Shown here: one piece after another, positions 1 through 7,919 of the stretch | Position numbering within the stretch: position 1 is the first letter of the stretch | Layout of the letters: every line of letters starts with the position of its first letter | Assembly (NCBI RefSeq): GCF_013408795.1 | Contig: NZ_JACCCC010000001.1 | Coordinates: 4,278,001-4,342,000 of the forward strand | Origin: Spinactinospora alkalitolerans | Lineage (GTDB): Bacteria > Actinomycetota > Actinomycetes > Streptosporangiales > Streptosporangiaceae | DNA: 64,000 nucleotides | Reading direction: 5' to 3' | Program-made: the position numbers and the translations under genes | The notes under the pieces: generated by a model | Databases searched by the model: none | Told to the model about the DNA's origin: nothing | Seen by the model: the letters and a program-made list of their open reading frames with translations, nothing else

Positions 1-1175
1 AGGCGCCTCTCGATCTGGCGCAGGTCCGGGATCTTGGCGGCCGTCTCCACCTGGCGGGGGGTCAGCAGGGTGCAGCAGTCCTCGTCGGGCAGCTCGGAGA
101 TGGTGAGCGTGCCGATCCTGCGCGCCTCCGTCATGATCTCGCTCTTGTCCATGCCGACCAGCGGGCGCAGGATCGGCAGGTCGACGGCGTCGTCGAGCGC
201 GGTGATGTTGGTCAGGGTCTGGCTGGCGACCTGGCCGAGCGCGTCGCCGGTGATCAGCGCCGCACCACCGAGCCGCTCGGCCAGGGTCTCGGCGGTCTTG
301 AGCATGAGGCGGCGCTGGGCGACGATCTGCAGCCGCTCCACGCCGGAGTTCTTGATCTGCTGCTGGGCCTTGCCGAAGGGCACCACGAACAGCCGCGACC
401 CGCTCTGGAACCGGTCGAGCTGGCGGACCAGGCTGTAGGCCTTGTAGATGGACTCGGGGCCGGTGAACGGCATGCCGGAGAAGTGCAGGAAGTCGACCTT
501 GAGGCCGCGGCGCATCATGCGGTACGCGGCCACGGGCGAGTCGATGCCGCCCGACATCAGCACCAGCGCGCGGCCGCTCATGCCGACGGGCAGGCCGCCC
601 TGGCCCGGCATGCCGTCGGTGAAGACGAACACCTCGTCCTTGTCGACCTCGACGAACACCGTGTTGTCGGGCTTCTTGAGCTTGACCGGGAGGTTGTGGG
701 CGCCGCGGATCGCCGAGCCGATGTGGACCGCGATCTCGGAGGAGCTCATCGGAAACCGCTTGTCGCGGCGGCGGGCCCGCACCGCGAAGGTGCCGGTGCG
801 CTCGGCCATGGAGCGCACGGCGACGTCGGTAACGGCGTCGATGTCCTTGGGCACCCGGCGCACCAGGTGCACCCAGACGACCCCCATGACGTTGCCCATG
901 CGCTCGCCGAGCTCGGCCACCTCCAGGTCGGAGGCTCCGGGCATGCGGATGACGATGACGCCCTTGCGCTGGGAGAGCTTGATCTCGCCGAGCCCTCGGG
1001 CCGCGGCGCGGATGTTGTTGTGCAGCCGGCGCTCGAAGAGCTGGCGGTTGCTGCCCTTGAGGACGATCTCGCCGAGCTTCATGAGGACGCACAGTTCACC
1101 CAGCCCGTCGGACCGGGCCACGCCGCCGACCGCCTCTCGCGCTTCGACGGCCGCGGTGTCAAGCGACGCGGACAT
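1..1175 (-). CDS. thiI: tRNA 4-thiouridine synthase ThiI (C-terminus cut by window)
   Basis: ThiI adenylates U8 of tRNA and transfers sulfur to make 4-thiouridine; in many bacteria it also feeds thiamine thiazole synthesis. About 391 residues are visible. The N-terminal ferredoxin-like/THUMP part spans roughly residues 30-185 (KLGEIVLKG near 33) and is followed by a PP-loop ATP-pyrophosphatase motif, SGGIDSP, at about 208-214. A Cys pair lies near the visible end. No rhodanese extension is seen before the window ends, so this is probably the short (about 400 aa) form. The ATG at 1175 follows TGGAGG at good spacing. It lies downstream of the phosphofructokinase gene on the same strand, but a strong terminator separates the two. 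Confidence 0.93.
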   Translation of the reverse strand, partial: MSASLDTAAVEAREAVGGVARSDGLGELCVLMKLGEIVLKGSNRQLFERRLHNNIRAAARGLGEIKLSQRKGVIVIRMPGASDLEVAELGERMGNVMGVVWVHLVRRVPKDIDAVTDVAVRSMAERTGTFAVRARRRDKRFPMSSSEIAVHIGSAIRGAHNLPVKLKKPDNTVFVEVDKDEVFVFTDGMPGQGGLPVGMSGRALVLMSGGIDSPVAAYRMMRRGLKVDFLHFSGMPFTGPESIYKAYSLVRQLDRFQSGSRLFVVPFGKAQQQIKNSGVERLQIVAQRRLMLKTAETLAERLGGAALITGDALGQVASQTLTNITALDDAVDLPILRPLVGMDKSEIMTEARRIGTLTISELPDEDCCTLLTPRQVETAAKIPDLRQIERR

Positions 1176-1327
1176 GACGGCACCTCCAGGGGTCGGGGTG
1201 GTTTGCGGGGCGGCCTCGCACGCGGGGGCCGCTTCTTGCGGTCCTTCCAGTATCGAACACGCGGGCCACCGGTTGGGACGGCCGGAACCGGTGGAGGAGC
1301 CGCGGGGAGGAAGGGCCGGTCAACGGT

Positions 1328-1363
1328 GAAGAGGGGGACCCGCGGCGGCGGGTCCCCCTCTTC
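1328..1363. terminator. Strong hairpin between phosphofructokinase gene and thiI
   Basis: Two perfect 16-nt complementary arms (1328-1343 and 1348-1363) enclose a 4-nt GGCG loop. There is no clear U tract, so it is the GC-rich actinobacterial kind. It sits 48 bp past the 3' end of the minus-strand phosphofructokinase gene and should insulate thiI. Confidence 0.8.
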
Positions 1364-1411
1364 GGCGGTCCGGACTGCGCACCGCGGCCCCGAGGGGCCG
1401 ACGGGGCGGCT

Positions 1412-2437
1412 CTAGCCGAAGAAGACCTCGGCCTCCTGGTAGCGCTCGACCGGGACGGTCTTGAGCTTGTCGGTGGCCGCGGACAGGTCCACCCGGACGA
1501 TGTCGGTGCCCTGCAGCGCGACCATCTTGCCGTAGTCGCCGCCGTGCACCGCGTCGATGGCGTTGACGCCCAGGCGGGTGGCCAGGACGCGGTCGAACGC
1601 CGACGGGGTGCCGCCGCGCTGCACGTGGCCGAGGACGACCGAGCGGGCCTCCTTGCCGGTGCGCGTCTCGATCTCCTCGGCCAGGCGCTGGCCGATGCCG
1701 CCGAGGCGGACGTGTCCGAAGGAGTCCTTCTCGCCGGTGGCGAGCTCCATCTGGCCCTCCTTGGGGTGGGCCCCCTCGGCGACCACGAGGATCGGCGCGT
1801 AGTTCGTCTTGAAGCGGCTCTCGACGTGCGCGACGACCTCGTCCATGTCGAACGGGCGCTCCGGGATCAGGATGACGTTGGCGCCGGCGGCCATGCCGGA
1901 GTGCAGCGCGATCCAGCCCGCGTGGCGGCCCATGACCTCGACGATCAGGGCGCGGTGGTGGGACTCGGCCGTGGTGTGCAGCCGGTCGATCGCCTCGGTG
2001 GCGATGTTCACCGCGGTGTCGAAGCCGAACGTGTAGTCGGTGGCGTTGAGGTCGTTGTCGATCGTCTTGGGAACGCCGATGACCTTGACGTCGGCGTCGT
2101 AGAGCTGTCGCGCGACACCCAGGGTGTCCTCGCCGCCGATCGCCACCAGGGCGTCGATGCCCAGGCCGGCGAGGTTGTCCTTGACGCGGTCGATACCGCC
2201 CTCGATCTTCATCAGATTGGTGCGCGAGGACCCGAGAATGGTGCCGCCGCGCGGCAGGATCCCGCTCACGGCCGCGCGGTCCAGCGGCATGGTGTCGCCC
2301 TCGAGCGGACCCCGCCAACCGTCCCGGAAGCCGACGAACTCGTAGCCGTAGTCCTTCATGCCCTTGCGGACCACCGCGCGGATGACCGCGTTCAGTCCAG
2401 GGCAGTCGCCGCCACCGGTCAGCACCCCGACTCGCAT
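1412..2437 (-). CDS. pfp: 6-phosphofructokinase, probably pyrophosphate-dependent
   Basis: This protein phosphorylates fructose 6-phosphate in glycolysis. It has 341 residues, normal for actinobacterial group III PFKs. GGEDT is at 101-105, PKTIDND at 123-129 and MGRHAGW at 169-175. In this family the residue after the GGE/GGD acid (E. coli position 104) is Gly in ATP enzymes and Asp in PPi enzymes, and Lys at position 124 accompanies PPi use. Here both Asp and Lys are present, as in the Amycolatopsis methanolica PPi-PFK. PPi use would make the step reversible. The ATG at 2437 has GAGGAG upstream. Family assignment is firm; the phosphodonor is inferred from two residues. Confidence 0.9.
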   Translation of the reverse strand: MRVGVLTGGGDCPGLNAVIRAVVRKGMKDYGYEFVGFRDGWRGPLEGDTMPLDRAAVSGILPRGGTILGSSRTNLMKIEGGIDRVKDNLAGLGIDALVAIGGEDTLGVARQLYDADVKVIGVPKTIDNDLNATDYTFGFDTAVNIATEAIDRLHTTAESHHRALIVEVMGRHAGWIALHSGMAAGANVILIPERPFDMDEVVAHVESRFKTNYAPILVVAEGAHPKEGQMELATGEKDSFGHVRLGGIGQRLAEEIETRTGKEARSVVLGHVQRGGTPSAFDRVLATRLGVNAIDAVHGGDYGKMVALQGTDIVRVDLSAATDKLKTVPVERYQEAEVFFG

Positions 2438-2665
2438 TGCGTGTACTCCTCGATTTGTTCGAAATTCCGAAAACCGCGGACGGTGCCGCTCGAGCGCCCG
2501 CCCATGAACTCTTGACCTCGCGGCACCTCGCCGTCAGCCTGACGGCGATGATGTGACGAGCGTCACGGAAACGGATCCGGACGGAGTTGAGAAACCCACG
2601 CGTCCGGGTAGGTCCCACGGATGACGATCCGATGCGGGACAACGCTTTCGTGCCGCAACCCTCAC

Positions 2666-2679
2666 ATGGTCTAGACCAT
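2666..2679. promoter_or_regulatory. DasR-type (dre) operator upstream of glpK
   Basis: ATGGTCTAGACCAT is a perfect 14-bp palindrome whose 12-bp core, TGGTCTAGACCA, equals the core of the Streptomyces DasR-responsive element consensus (ACTGGTCTAGACCACT). It ends 29 bp before the glycerol kinase ATG, within the expected promoter/5' UTR region. Another HutC/GntR-family regulator could use the same core. Confidence 0.65.
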
Positions 2680-2708
2680 AGTCGTCCGAGCTACTGGAGG
2701 CCAACCCC

Positions 2709-4187
2709 ATGTCGGTGCTCACCATCGATGCAGGCACGACCGGCGTCACCGCGCTGATGGTCGGCGAGGACGGAGCCGTCCTCTCCCGCGGTTACCAGGA
2801 GTTCGCCCAGCACTATCCGGACTCCGGCTGGGTCGAGCACGTCCCGGAGGAGATCTGGCAGGCCACGCTCGCCGCCTGCCAGGAGGCGATCGACGCCTCG
2901 GGGCGCACGCCCACCTGCCTGGGCATCACCAACCAGCGCGAGACGGCGGTGCTGTGGGAGCGCAGACGCGGGACCGCGCCGCGCCGGGCGATCGTCTGGC
3001 AGGACCGGCGCACCGCCGGCATCTGCACGGAGCTGCGCGAGGCCGGGCACGAGGAGCGGGTCACCGAACTGACCGGGCTGCGCCTGGACCCCTACTTCAC
3101 CGGCACCAAGCTGACCTGGATGGCGCGCAACGACCCGCGCGCGTGGAGCGGCGTGGAGTCGGGCGACGTCGCCGTGGGCACGGTGGACTCCTACGTCATC
3201 GCGCGGCTGACCGGCGGCGGGCGGCACGTGACCGACGCCTCCAACGCCTCGCGCACGCTGCTCTACGACATCGTGTCCGGCGCCTGGTCACCGGAGCTGT
3301 GCGAGCTGTTCGGCGTGCCGATGGAGGCGCTGCCCGAGGTCGTGCCCTCCTACGGCACCGTGGGCGAGACCTCGCCGGAGGATTTCCTCGGCCTGCGCAT
3401 CCCCATCGCCGGTATCGCCGGCGACCAGCAGGCGGCCATGTTCGGCCAGAACTGCTACGTCCCCGGCTCGTCCAAGTGCACCTACGGGACCGGCTCCTTC
3501 GTGCTGGTCAACACCGGGACCGAGGCCGTCGCCGCCGAGCACGGCCTGCTCAGCACCGTGCTGTGGCAGCACCCCGACGGCCACCTGGACTACGCGCTGG
3601 AGGGGTCGATCTTCGTGACCGGCGCCGCCGTGCAGTGGCTGCGCGACGGCCTGGGCCTCATCGACAAGGCGCCGCAGTCGGAGGGGCTGGCCAGAAGCGT
3701 CACCGACTCCGGCGGCGTGGTGTTCGTACCGGCGCTGACCGGCCTGGGCGCACCGGACTGGGACCCGCAGGCGCGCGGCGCGATCTTCGGCATCACGCGG
3801 GGCACCGGCCGGGCGCACCTGGTGCGCGCCACGCTGGACGCGATCGCCTTCGAGGTGCGCGACGTCGTGGCGGCGATGGGCGAGGCGTCGGGCACCGAGC
3901 TGCCCGAGCTGCGGGTCGACGGGGGCGCATCGGCCAACAACCTGCTGTGCCAGCTCCAGGCCGACCAGCTCGGCGTGAGCGTGGCCCGGCCCCAGGTGCA
4001 GGAGACCACCGCCCTGGGCGCGGCGTTCCTGGCCGGGCTGGGCACCGGCGTGTGGTCCTCCACCGAAGAGCTGATGGACACCTGGAAGCTGGAGCACCGG
4101 TTCGAGCCGGGCGAGCGCGACGAGGGCGCCTACCGCCGCTGGCGCGAGGCCGTCGAACGCTCCAAGGGCTGGGCGGGTCTGGGTTAG
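2709..4187 (+). CDS. glpK: Glycerol kinase (FGGY family)
   Basis: It phosphorylates glycerol to sn-glycerol 3-phosphate in the cytoplasm, feeding glycolysis and phospholipid synthesis. The 492 residues form two actin-like FGGY domains. DAGTTG at 7-12 is the first phosphate loop, ITNQRET is at 73-79, WQDRRT at 97-102, GDQQAAMFGQ at 238-247 carries the likely catalytic base Asp239, and GTGSFVLVNTG follows at 260-270. GGAGG precedes the ATG. No glycerol facilitator or glycerol-3-phosphate dehydrogenase gene is adjacent, so it is a single-gene unit controlled by the palindrome just upstream. A sister FGGY sugar kinase is the alternative, but the glycerol-kinase signatures are good. Confidence 0.88.
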   Translation: MSVLTIDAGTTGVTALMVGEDGAVLSRGYQEFAQHYPDSGWVEHVPEEIWQATLAACQEAIDASGRTPTCLGITNQRETAVLWERRRGTAPRRAIVWQDRRTAGICTELREAGHEERVTELTGLRLDPYFTGTKLTWMARNDPRAWSGVESGDVAVGTVDSYVIARLTGGGRHVTDASNASRTLLYDIVSGAWSPELCELFGVPMEALPEVVPSYGTVGETSPEDFLGLRIPIAGIAGDQQAAMFGQNCYVPGSSKCTYGTGSFVLVNTGTEAVAAEHGLLSTVLWQHPDGHLDYALEGSIFVTGAAVQWLRDGLGLIDKAPQSEGLARSVTDSGGVVFVPALTGLGAPDWDPQARGAIFGITRGTGRAHLVRATLDAIAFEVRDVVAAMGEASGTELPELRVDGGASANNLLCQLQADQLGVSVARPQVQETTALGAAFLAGLGTGVWSSTEELMDTWKLEHRFEPGERDEGAYRRWREAVERSKGWAGLG

Positions 4188-4195
4188 GGAATCGA

Positions 4196-4224
4196 CTGAC
4201 ACGACCCGATCTGGTGACTAGAAT
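4196..4224 (+). promoter_or_regulatory. Leaderless promoter of the toxin-antitoxin pair
   Basis: A -35 box CTGACA (4196-4201) and a -10 box TAGAAT (4219-4224) are separated by exactly 17 bp. The -10 box ends 7 nt before the antitoxin ATG, so the mRNA should begin at or next to the start codon. No Shine-Dalgarno sequence is present. Confidence 0.65.
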
Positions 4225-4231
4225 TCGGACC

Positions 4232-4513
4232 ATGGAAACTCTGCCGCTGGCCGATGTGAAGGCCAGACTGTCCGAATTGGTCACTCAGATCGAAAAGCAG
4301 CACGACCAGGTCACGGTCACGCGCAACGGAAAGGCCGCCGCCGTCGTCATCTCCATTGACGAGTGGGAGAGCCTGCGGGAGACCATCGAGATCCTCTCCG
4401 ATTCGGAGACGGTGGCGGCCATCCGCGAGGCCCGTGAAGATGTGGAACGCGGTGACGTCTACACGACGGATGAGGTTCTCGCGGAGATGACCCGGAAGCG
4501 GCGCACCGCGTGA
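4232..4513 (+). CDS. Phd/YefM-family antitoxin
   Basis: This 93-residue antitoxin starts METLPLADVKARLSELV, the typical Phd/YefM DNA-binding N-terminus in which the start lies just before the first helix. VTVTRNGKAAAVVISIDEWESL at about 30-51 is the family beta-hairpin and dimer region. The acidic C-terminal half (from about 60) should wrap and neutralise the toxin. It probably also represses its own promoter. The toxin GTG overlaps its stop region by 4 nt, so translation is coupled. The ATG at 4232 is chosen because of the start-adjacent -10 box. Phd/YefM-RelE/ParE pairs act through mRNA cleavage or gyrase inhibition; which applies here is not visible. Confidence 0.88.
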   Translation: METLPLADVKARLSELVTQIEKQHDQVTVTRNGKAAAVVISIDEWESLRETIEILSDSETVAAIREAREDVERGDVYTTDEVLAEMTRKRRTA

Positions 4514-4785
4514 GCGATCCCTATGACCTGCGATGGACGAAGTCGGCGAAGCGGGCCCTGTCCGAGGAGCTGCCGGAGAACGTCGCCGCCGCCGTGCTCG
4601 AACTCGTCTTGGGGCCGCTGCGGGAGAACCCTCGGCGAGTGGGCAAGCCCGTACATGAGCCGTTCGACGGAATGTACTCGGCACGCCGGGCGACGTACCG
4701 CGTCCTCTATACGATCGACGACGACAAGCGCATGGTGACCGTCGAGGTCGTCAGACACCGCCGCAACGCCTACCGACCCCACTGA
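4510..4785 (+). CDS. RelE/ParE-family toxin
   Basis: This 91-residue RelE-fold toxin begins at a GTG that overlaps the antitoxin stop (GTGA). The family pattern is clear: YDLRWTKSAKRAL near the N-terminus, a central helical pair, then YRVLYTIDDDKRMVTVEVVRHRRNAY at about 64-89. The basic Arg/His/Tyr C-terminus is where RelE mRNA-interferases carry active residues. Its last 23 codons lie in the first unit of an 86-bp tandem duplication that continues past the stop codon; the reading frame is intact and full length for the family. Confidence 0.87.
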   Translation: MSDPYDLRWTKSAKRALSEELPENVAAAVLELVLGPLRENPRRVGKPVHEPFDGMYSARRATYRVLYTIDDDKRMVTVEVVRHRRNAYRPH

Positions 4786-4897
4786 ACCCGGTCAACCCAC
4801 CCGACGACGACAAGCGCATGGTGACCGTCGAGGTCGTCAGACACCGCCGCAACGCCTACCGACCCCACTGAACCCGGTCAACCCACCCGACGACGAC
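4716..4897. repeat. 86-bp tandem duplication of toxin 3' end
   Basis: The 86-bp unit at 4716-4801 is repeated without mismatch at 4802-4887, and the first 10 bp start a third time up to 4897. The unit contains the last 23 toxin codons plus the stop and 16 bp of spacer. It begins and ends in CGACGACGAC-like triplets, which fits replication slippage. The perfect identity implies a recent event. The second copy is out of frame and lies between the toxin stop and the 3' end of the convergent response-regulator gene. Confidence 0.95.
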
Positions 4898-4907
4898 TGA
4901 ACCCTAT

Positions 4908-5582
4908 TCACTCATCGCCGTCCAACCCCTTGTCGATGGCGTAGCGCACCAGTTCGACCCGGTTGTGCAACTGGAGCTTGTTCAGGGTGTTCTGCACGTG
5001 GTTCTGCACCGTGCGGTGGGACAGGGTGAGCCGGGTGGCGATCCGCTTGTAGGTGAGGCCCTTGGCGACCAGGCGCAGCACCTCGGTCTCGCGCTCGGTC
5101 AGCCGCGGGGCCTCGCCGTCGTCGGCCGGTTCCGGGGCCGCGGCCAGCCGCCGGTACTCCCCCAGCACCAGCCCGGCCAGCCCGGGGGTGAACACGGCGT
5201 CGCCGGCGTGCACCCGGCGCACGGCGTCGATGAGCTCCTCCCGCCCCGCCGACTTCACCAGGTAGCCGGTCGCGCCGGCCTTGACGGCGTCGAGCACGTC
5301 CTGGTGCTCCCCGCTGGCCGACAGGATGAGGATGCGCGGGGGCGCATCCAGCGCCAGCAGCTTCCGGGTGACCGCGACCCCCGACATGTCCGGGAGCTGC
5401 AGGTCCACCACTGCCACACCGGGACGCGCGGCCGGTGCGACGCGCACGGCCTTTCCGCCCTCGCCGGCCGTCGCCACCACCTCGAACCCCGCCTCGGCGA
5501 GGTCGCGGGCGACCGCGTCGCGCCACATCGGGTGGTCGTCCACCACCATGACCCGGATTCCGTTGTTCTGCGCGCTCTCCAC
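4908..5582 (-). CDS. NarL/FixJ-type response regulator (MacR-like)
   Basis: This 224-residue transcription factor has an N-terminal receiver and a C-terminal LuxR-type helix-turn-helix. Receiver residues are the acidic pair D15/D16, phosphoacceptor Asp60 (VVDLQLPD) and Lys110 in GYLVKSA. The HTH runs from LTERETEVLRLVAKGLTYK at about 160 to HRTVQNHVQNTLNKL. It starts 32 bp after the histidine kinase stop and is surely its partner. The pairing with a DUF5931 kinase resembles MacRS of Streptomyces, which controls cell-surface and morphogenesis genes. Its own targets here are unknown. Confidence 0.92.
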   Translation of the reverse strand: MESAQNNGIRVMVVDDHPMWRDAVARDLAEAGFEVVATAGEGGKAVRVAPAARPGVAVVDLQLPDMSGVAVTRKLLALDAPPRILILSASGEHQDVLDAVKAGATGYLVKSAGREELIDAVRRVHAGDAVFTPGLAGLVLGEYRRLAAAPEPADDGEAPRLTERETEVLRLVAKGLTYKRIATRLTLSHRTVQNHVQNTLNKLQLHNRVELVRYAIDKGLDGDE

Positions 5583-5614
5583 CCAGCCGACTCTAGCGAG
5601 TGGCCCGGACCCGG

Positions 5615-6733
5615 TCAGCTCGGAGTGGGCGGCCGCGGCACCCGCATCTCGATCTCGAAACCCTCGCCCGGGGCGGTGGCGACGGCGACCTCACCGCCCA
5701 GGTCGCCGATGCGGCCCTTGACCGACTGCGCGATACCGAGGCGCCCGTCGGCCTCGGCATCGGCGATCCGGCACTCGGGAACGCCGGGGCCGTCGTCGCG
5801 CACCGTGACGACCACGGCGTCGCCCTCGTCCTCGACCAGCAGCCACACCTTGGTCCCCTCGGGGCAGTGCCGCTCGACGTTGGCCAGCGCCGCGCGTACG
5901 GCGGCGTCGATCTCCCCCGCCACGTGGGCGGGCAGCGCCACCTCGGTGGCCGGCGTGGACACGGTGACGGTGGCCGAGGCGTGCACGCCGAGCGTGCCGC
6001 ACAGGTCGGTGGTCCGGCCGGCCGGCGTGGCGGGGCGGTGCTCCGCGCCGATCAGGCTGCGCAGCGCCGCCTCCTGCTCACCGGCCAGCCGGCCGAGTTC
6101 GGCGGCCTCCCCACCGACCTCGCTGCCGCGCCGCTGCACCATGGCCAGCACCTGCAGCACCGAGTCGTGGATGGAGCGGGCCAGCCGCTCGCGTTCGCGG
6201 GTGCGCGCCTCCAGCTCGACGGCCCTGGCGAAGCGCTGCTCGGCCTCGGTGGCGATGTGCGCCATGTAGCCGACCGCGTAGCCGGCGAGCAGAAGCAGTA
6301 CCACGCCGCTGACGACATCGGGGCCCAGACCGCCGCGCAGGGCGGTGTCGCAGGCGCCGTAGCCGAGCGCGGCGCCGACCGCCCACCGGCGTCCGCCCAT
6401 GACCGCCGCCGACAGCGGTGCCGCGGCGAACCAGGTCGCGGTGAGCGGAGGGGCCGCCCCGAGGTAGTCCTCCCCCGCGACCGGCCCGGTGCTCAGCATG
6501 CACGCGAAGGCCACGCCGAGATCGGCGGCCACCAGCGCCGAACCGCGTCGGGAGGGCTCGGCGTAGGCGTAGGTGGCGAACACCGTCCAGACCGCCATGG
6601 CACCGATGACGGTCCAGGCCAGGGCGGGGTGGTCCAGCCGCCGGAAGTGCTGCAGCACCAGCGCGGCCGCATAGACCAGGGAGGCGATCCGAAACACCGC
6701 GATTCCGCGCCACAGGGGGACCTCGAACCCCAT
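5615..6733 (-). CDS. MacS-like sensor histidine kinase (DUF5931 N-terminus)
   Basis: This 372-residue membrane kinase has about five hydrophobic segments between residues 10 and 160, matching the DUF5931 sensor found in MacS proteins. They are followed by a HisKA_3 dimerisation helix with phospho-His189 in ARSIHDSVLQ and a C-terminal HATPase. In the ATPase, NVERHCPEG is the N box, and VRDDGPGVP and DGRLGIAQSVKGRIGDLGG are the G boxes. The ATG at 6733 has only a weak ribosome site. It is co-oriented with and precedes the response regulator. The signal sensed cannot be read from the sequence. Confidence 0.9.
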   Translation of the reverse strand: MGFEVPLWRGIAVFRIASLVYAAALVLQHFRRLDHPALAWTVIGAMAVWTVFATYAYAEPSRRGSALVAADLGVAFACMLSTGPVAGEDYLGAAPPLTATWFAAAPLSAAVMGGRRWAVGAALGYGACDTALRGGLGPDVVSGVVLLLLAGYAVGYMAHIATEAEQRFARAVELEARTRERERLARSIHDSVLQVLAMVQRRGSEVGGEAAELGRLAGEQEAALRSLIGAEHRPATPAGRTTDLCGTLGVHASATVTVSTPATEVALPAHVAGEIDAAVRAALANVERHCPEGTKVWLLVEDEGDAVVVTVRDDGPGVPECRIADAEADGRLGIAQSVKGRIGDLGGEVAVATAPGEGFEIEMRVPRPPTPS

Positions 6734-7063
6734 CAGCCCATACCCCGCCCTGCCGAAGGCGGGCCGGACAGGCGGGGAGGGCGTCCGTTCCCCTTCTGCG
6801 CCGATCTTGACCTTATCGGGCTTGTCCGGGCGGTTTCAGGCCCCACAAGGCCAAGATCAACGAGATCGAGCCCGGTGGTCATGTCGGGCTCCGGACACGA
6901 CCGCGGGAGCAAGATCGCCGCCGAAGGAGGCGCAGCGGGAAATCCGTGCGGCCCCGCCCCGAGGGTCCGCGCGTCGACCGCCGCCGGGCAGGAGGCGGCG
7001 ACGTCCTCGGCCTCTTCGGGCAGTGCCATGAGGGGCGTCCTCCCATCGGCGGCCGCGGCGGCC
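6734..7063. other. Intergenic region upstream of the kinase gene
   Basis: This 330-bp stretch lies between the minus-strand acyltransferase 3' end and the kinase start. It should hold the two-component promoter. A possible 98-codon minus-strand frame lacks a credible ribosome site and shows no family motif, so I do not call it. No clear hairpin or operator is seen. Confidence 0.5.
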
Positions 7064-7888
7064 TCAGCCCTCGTCGGGCTCCGGGTTCCCGGCCTTCAGC
7101 GCCTTCTTCTCCGCCTTGCGCTTGGCGCGCTCGGCCTTCTTGGCCTCGCGCCCGGCGCGGCGCTGGTCCTTGCGGTCGGCGTGCTGCTCCTTGCGCTCCT
7201 CCTTGGCCGCCGCCTCCAGTTCGGCCTTCACCGACTGGGCGTAGCGGTCCACGTACTCCTGGCCCGACAGCTCCATCAGGGCGTACATGATCTCGTCGGT
7301 GATGGCGCGCAGCACGCGCGGGTCCTTCTCCATGCCCTGGTAGCGGGAGAAGTCCAGCGGCCGCCCGAACTTGACCTTGGGCCGGATGCCGAGCTTGGGG
7401 ACGGTGCGCCCGGGCGGCATGATCTTGTCGACGTTGATCATCGCCATCGGGACGACCGGGGCCTCGGCCTCCAGCGCGAGCCGCGCCACGCCGGTGCGGC
7501 CGCGATAGAGCTTGCCGTCGGGGGAACGGGTGCCCTCGGGGTAGATGCCCAGCAGCTTGCCCTGCTTGAGCACCTTCAGCCCGGTGCGCAGCGCCGCCTC
7601 ACTGGCCTTGCCGCCGGAGCGGTCGATCGGGATCTGCCCGACCCCCGTGAAGAACAGCCGGCTGGCCAGCCCCTTCACGCCTTTACCTGTGAAGTACTCG
7701 GCCTTGGCCAGGAAGGTGATCTTGCGCGGCAACGGGAGCGGACCGAAGAAGTGGTCGGAGAAGGACAGGTGGTTGCTCACCATGATCGCAGGCCCCTGCC
7801 TGGGGACGTTCTCGACGCCTTCGGCGCGCGGCTGCCACAGCACCGCCAGCACCGGGCCGAGAATCGCCTTGACCACCCAGTAAAACAC
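7064..7888 (-). CDS. 1-acyl-sn-glycerol-3-phosphate acyltransferase family protein
   Basis: A PlsC-type membrane-associated acyltransferase of 274 residues. The catalytic H-x4-D motif is NHLSFSDH at about 38-45, the glycerol-phosphate-binding motif is YPEGTRSPDG at about 115-124, and VPMAMINVDK follows near 145. An N-terminal hydrophobic stretch (about 1-20) probably anchors it to the membrane face. The last 45-50 residues form a Lys/Arg/Ala-rich tail beyond the usual PlsC core; it may bind phospholipid headgroups or nucleic acid (inference). It starts with GTG at 7888, and a perfect palindrome lies 11 nt upstream in the leader. Substrate cannot be fixed: phosphatidate or a specialised lipid are both possible. 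Confidence 0.85.
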   Translation of the reverse strand: MFYWVVKAILGPVLAVLWQPRAEGVENVPRQGPAIMVSNHLSFSDHFFGPLPLPRKITFLAKAEYFTGKGVKGLASRLFFTGVGQIPIDRSGGKASEAALRTGLKVLKQGKLLGIYPEGTRSPDGKLYRGRTGVARLALEAEAPVVPMAMINVDKIMPPGRTVPKLGIRPKVKFGRPLDFSRYQGMEKDPRVLRAITDEIMYALMELSGQEYVDRYAQSVKAELEAAAKEERKEQHADRKDQRRAGREAKKAERAKRKAEKKALKAGNPEPDEG

Positions 7889-7895
7889 CCAGAGT

Positions 7896-7919
7896 CACCC
7901 CCGCACGTGCGGGGAGCGT
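7896..7919. promoter_or_regulatory. Solitary CRISPR-repeat-like hairpin in acyltransferase leader
   Basis: CCCCGCACGTGCGGGG (7899-7914) is a perfect 16-bp palindrome followed by AGCG. It closely matches a second solitary copy at 35470-35485 and the core of type I-E repeats of actinomycetes. No neighbouring repeat at spacer distance exists. On the minus strand it would lie in the leader of the acyltransferase mRNA, overlapping the G-rich ribosome-site region. Confidence 0.5.

Noticed and set aside
4786-4907. A second small toxin gene in the duplicated segment
   Set aside because: The duplicate is out of frame with the toxin and has no start or ribosome site; it is only a slippage product.
6733-7029. 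98-codon minus-strand frame between kinase and acyltransferase genes
   Set aside because: No ribosome site, no recognisable motif, Pro/Arg-rich composition typical of shadow frames, and it occupies the expected promoter region.
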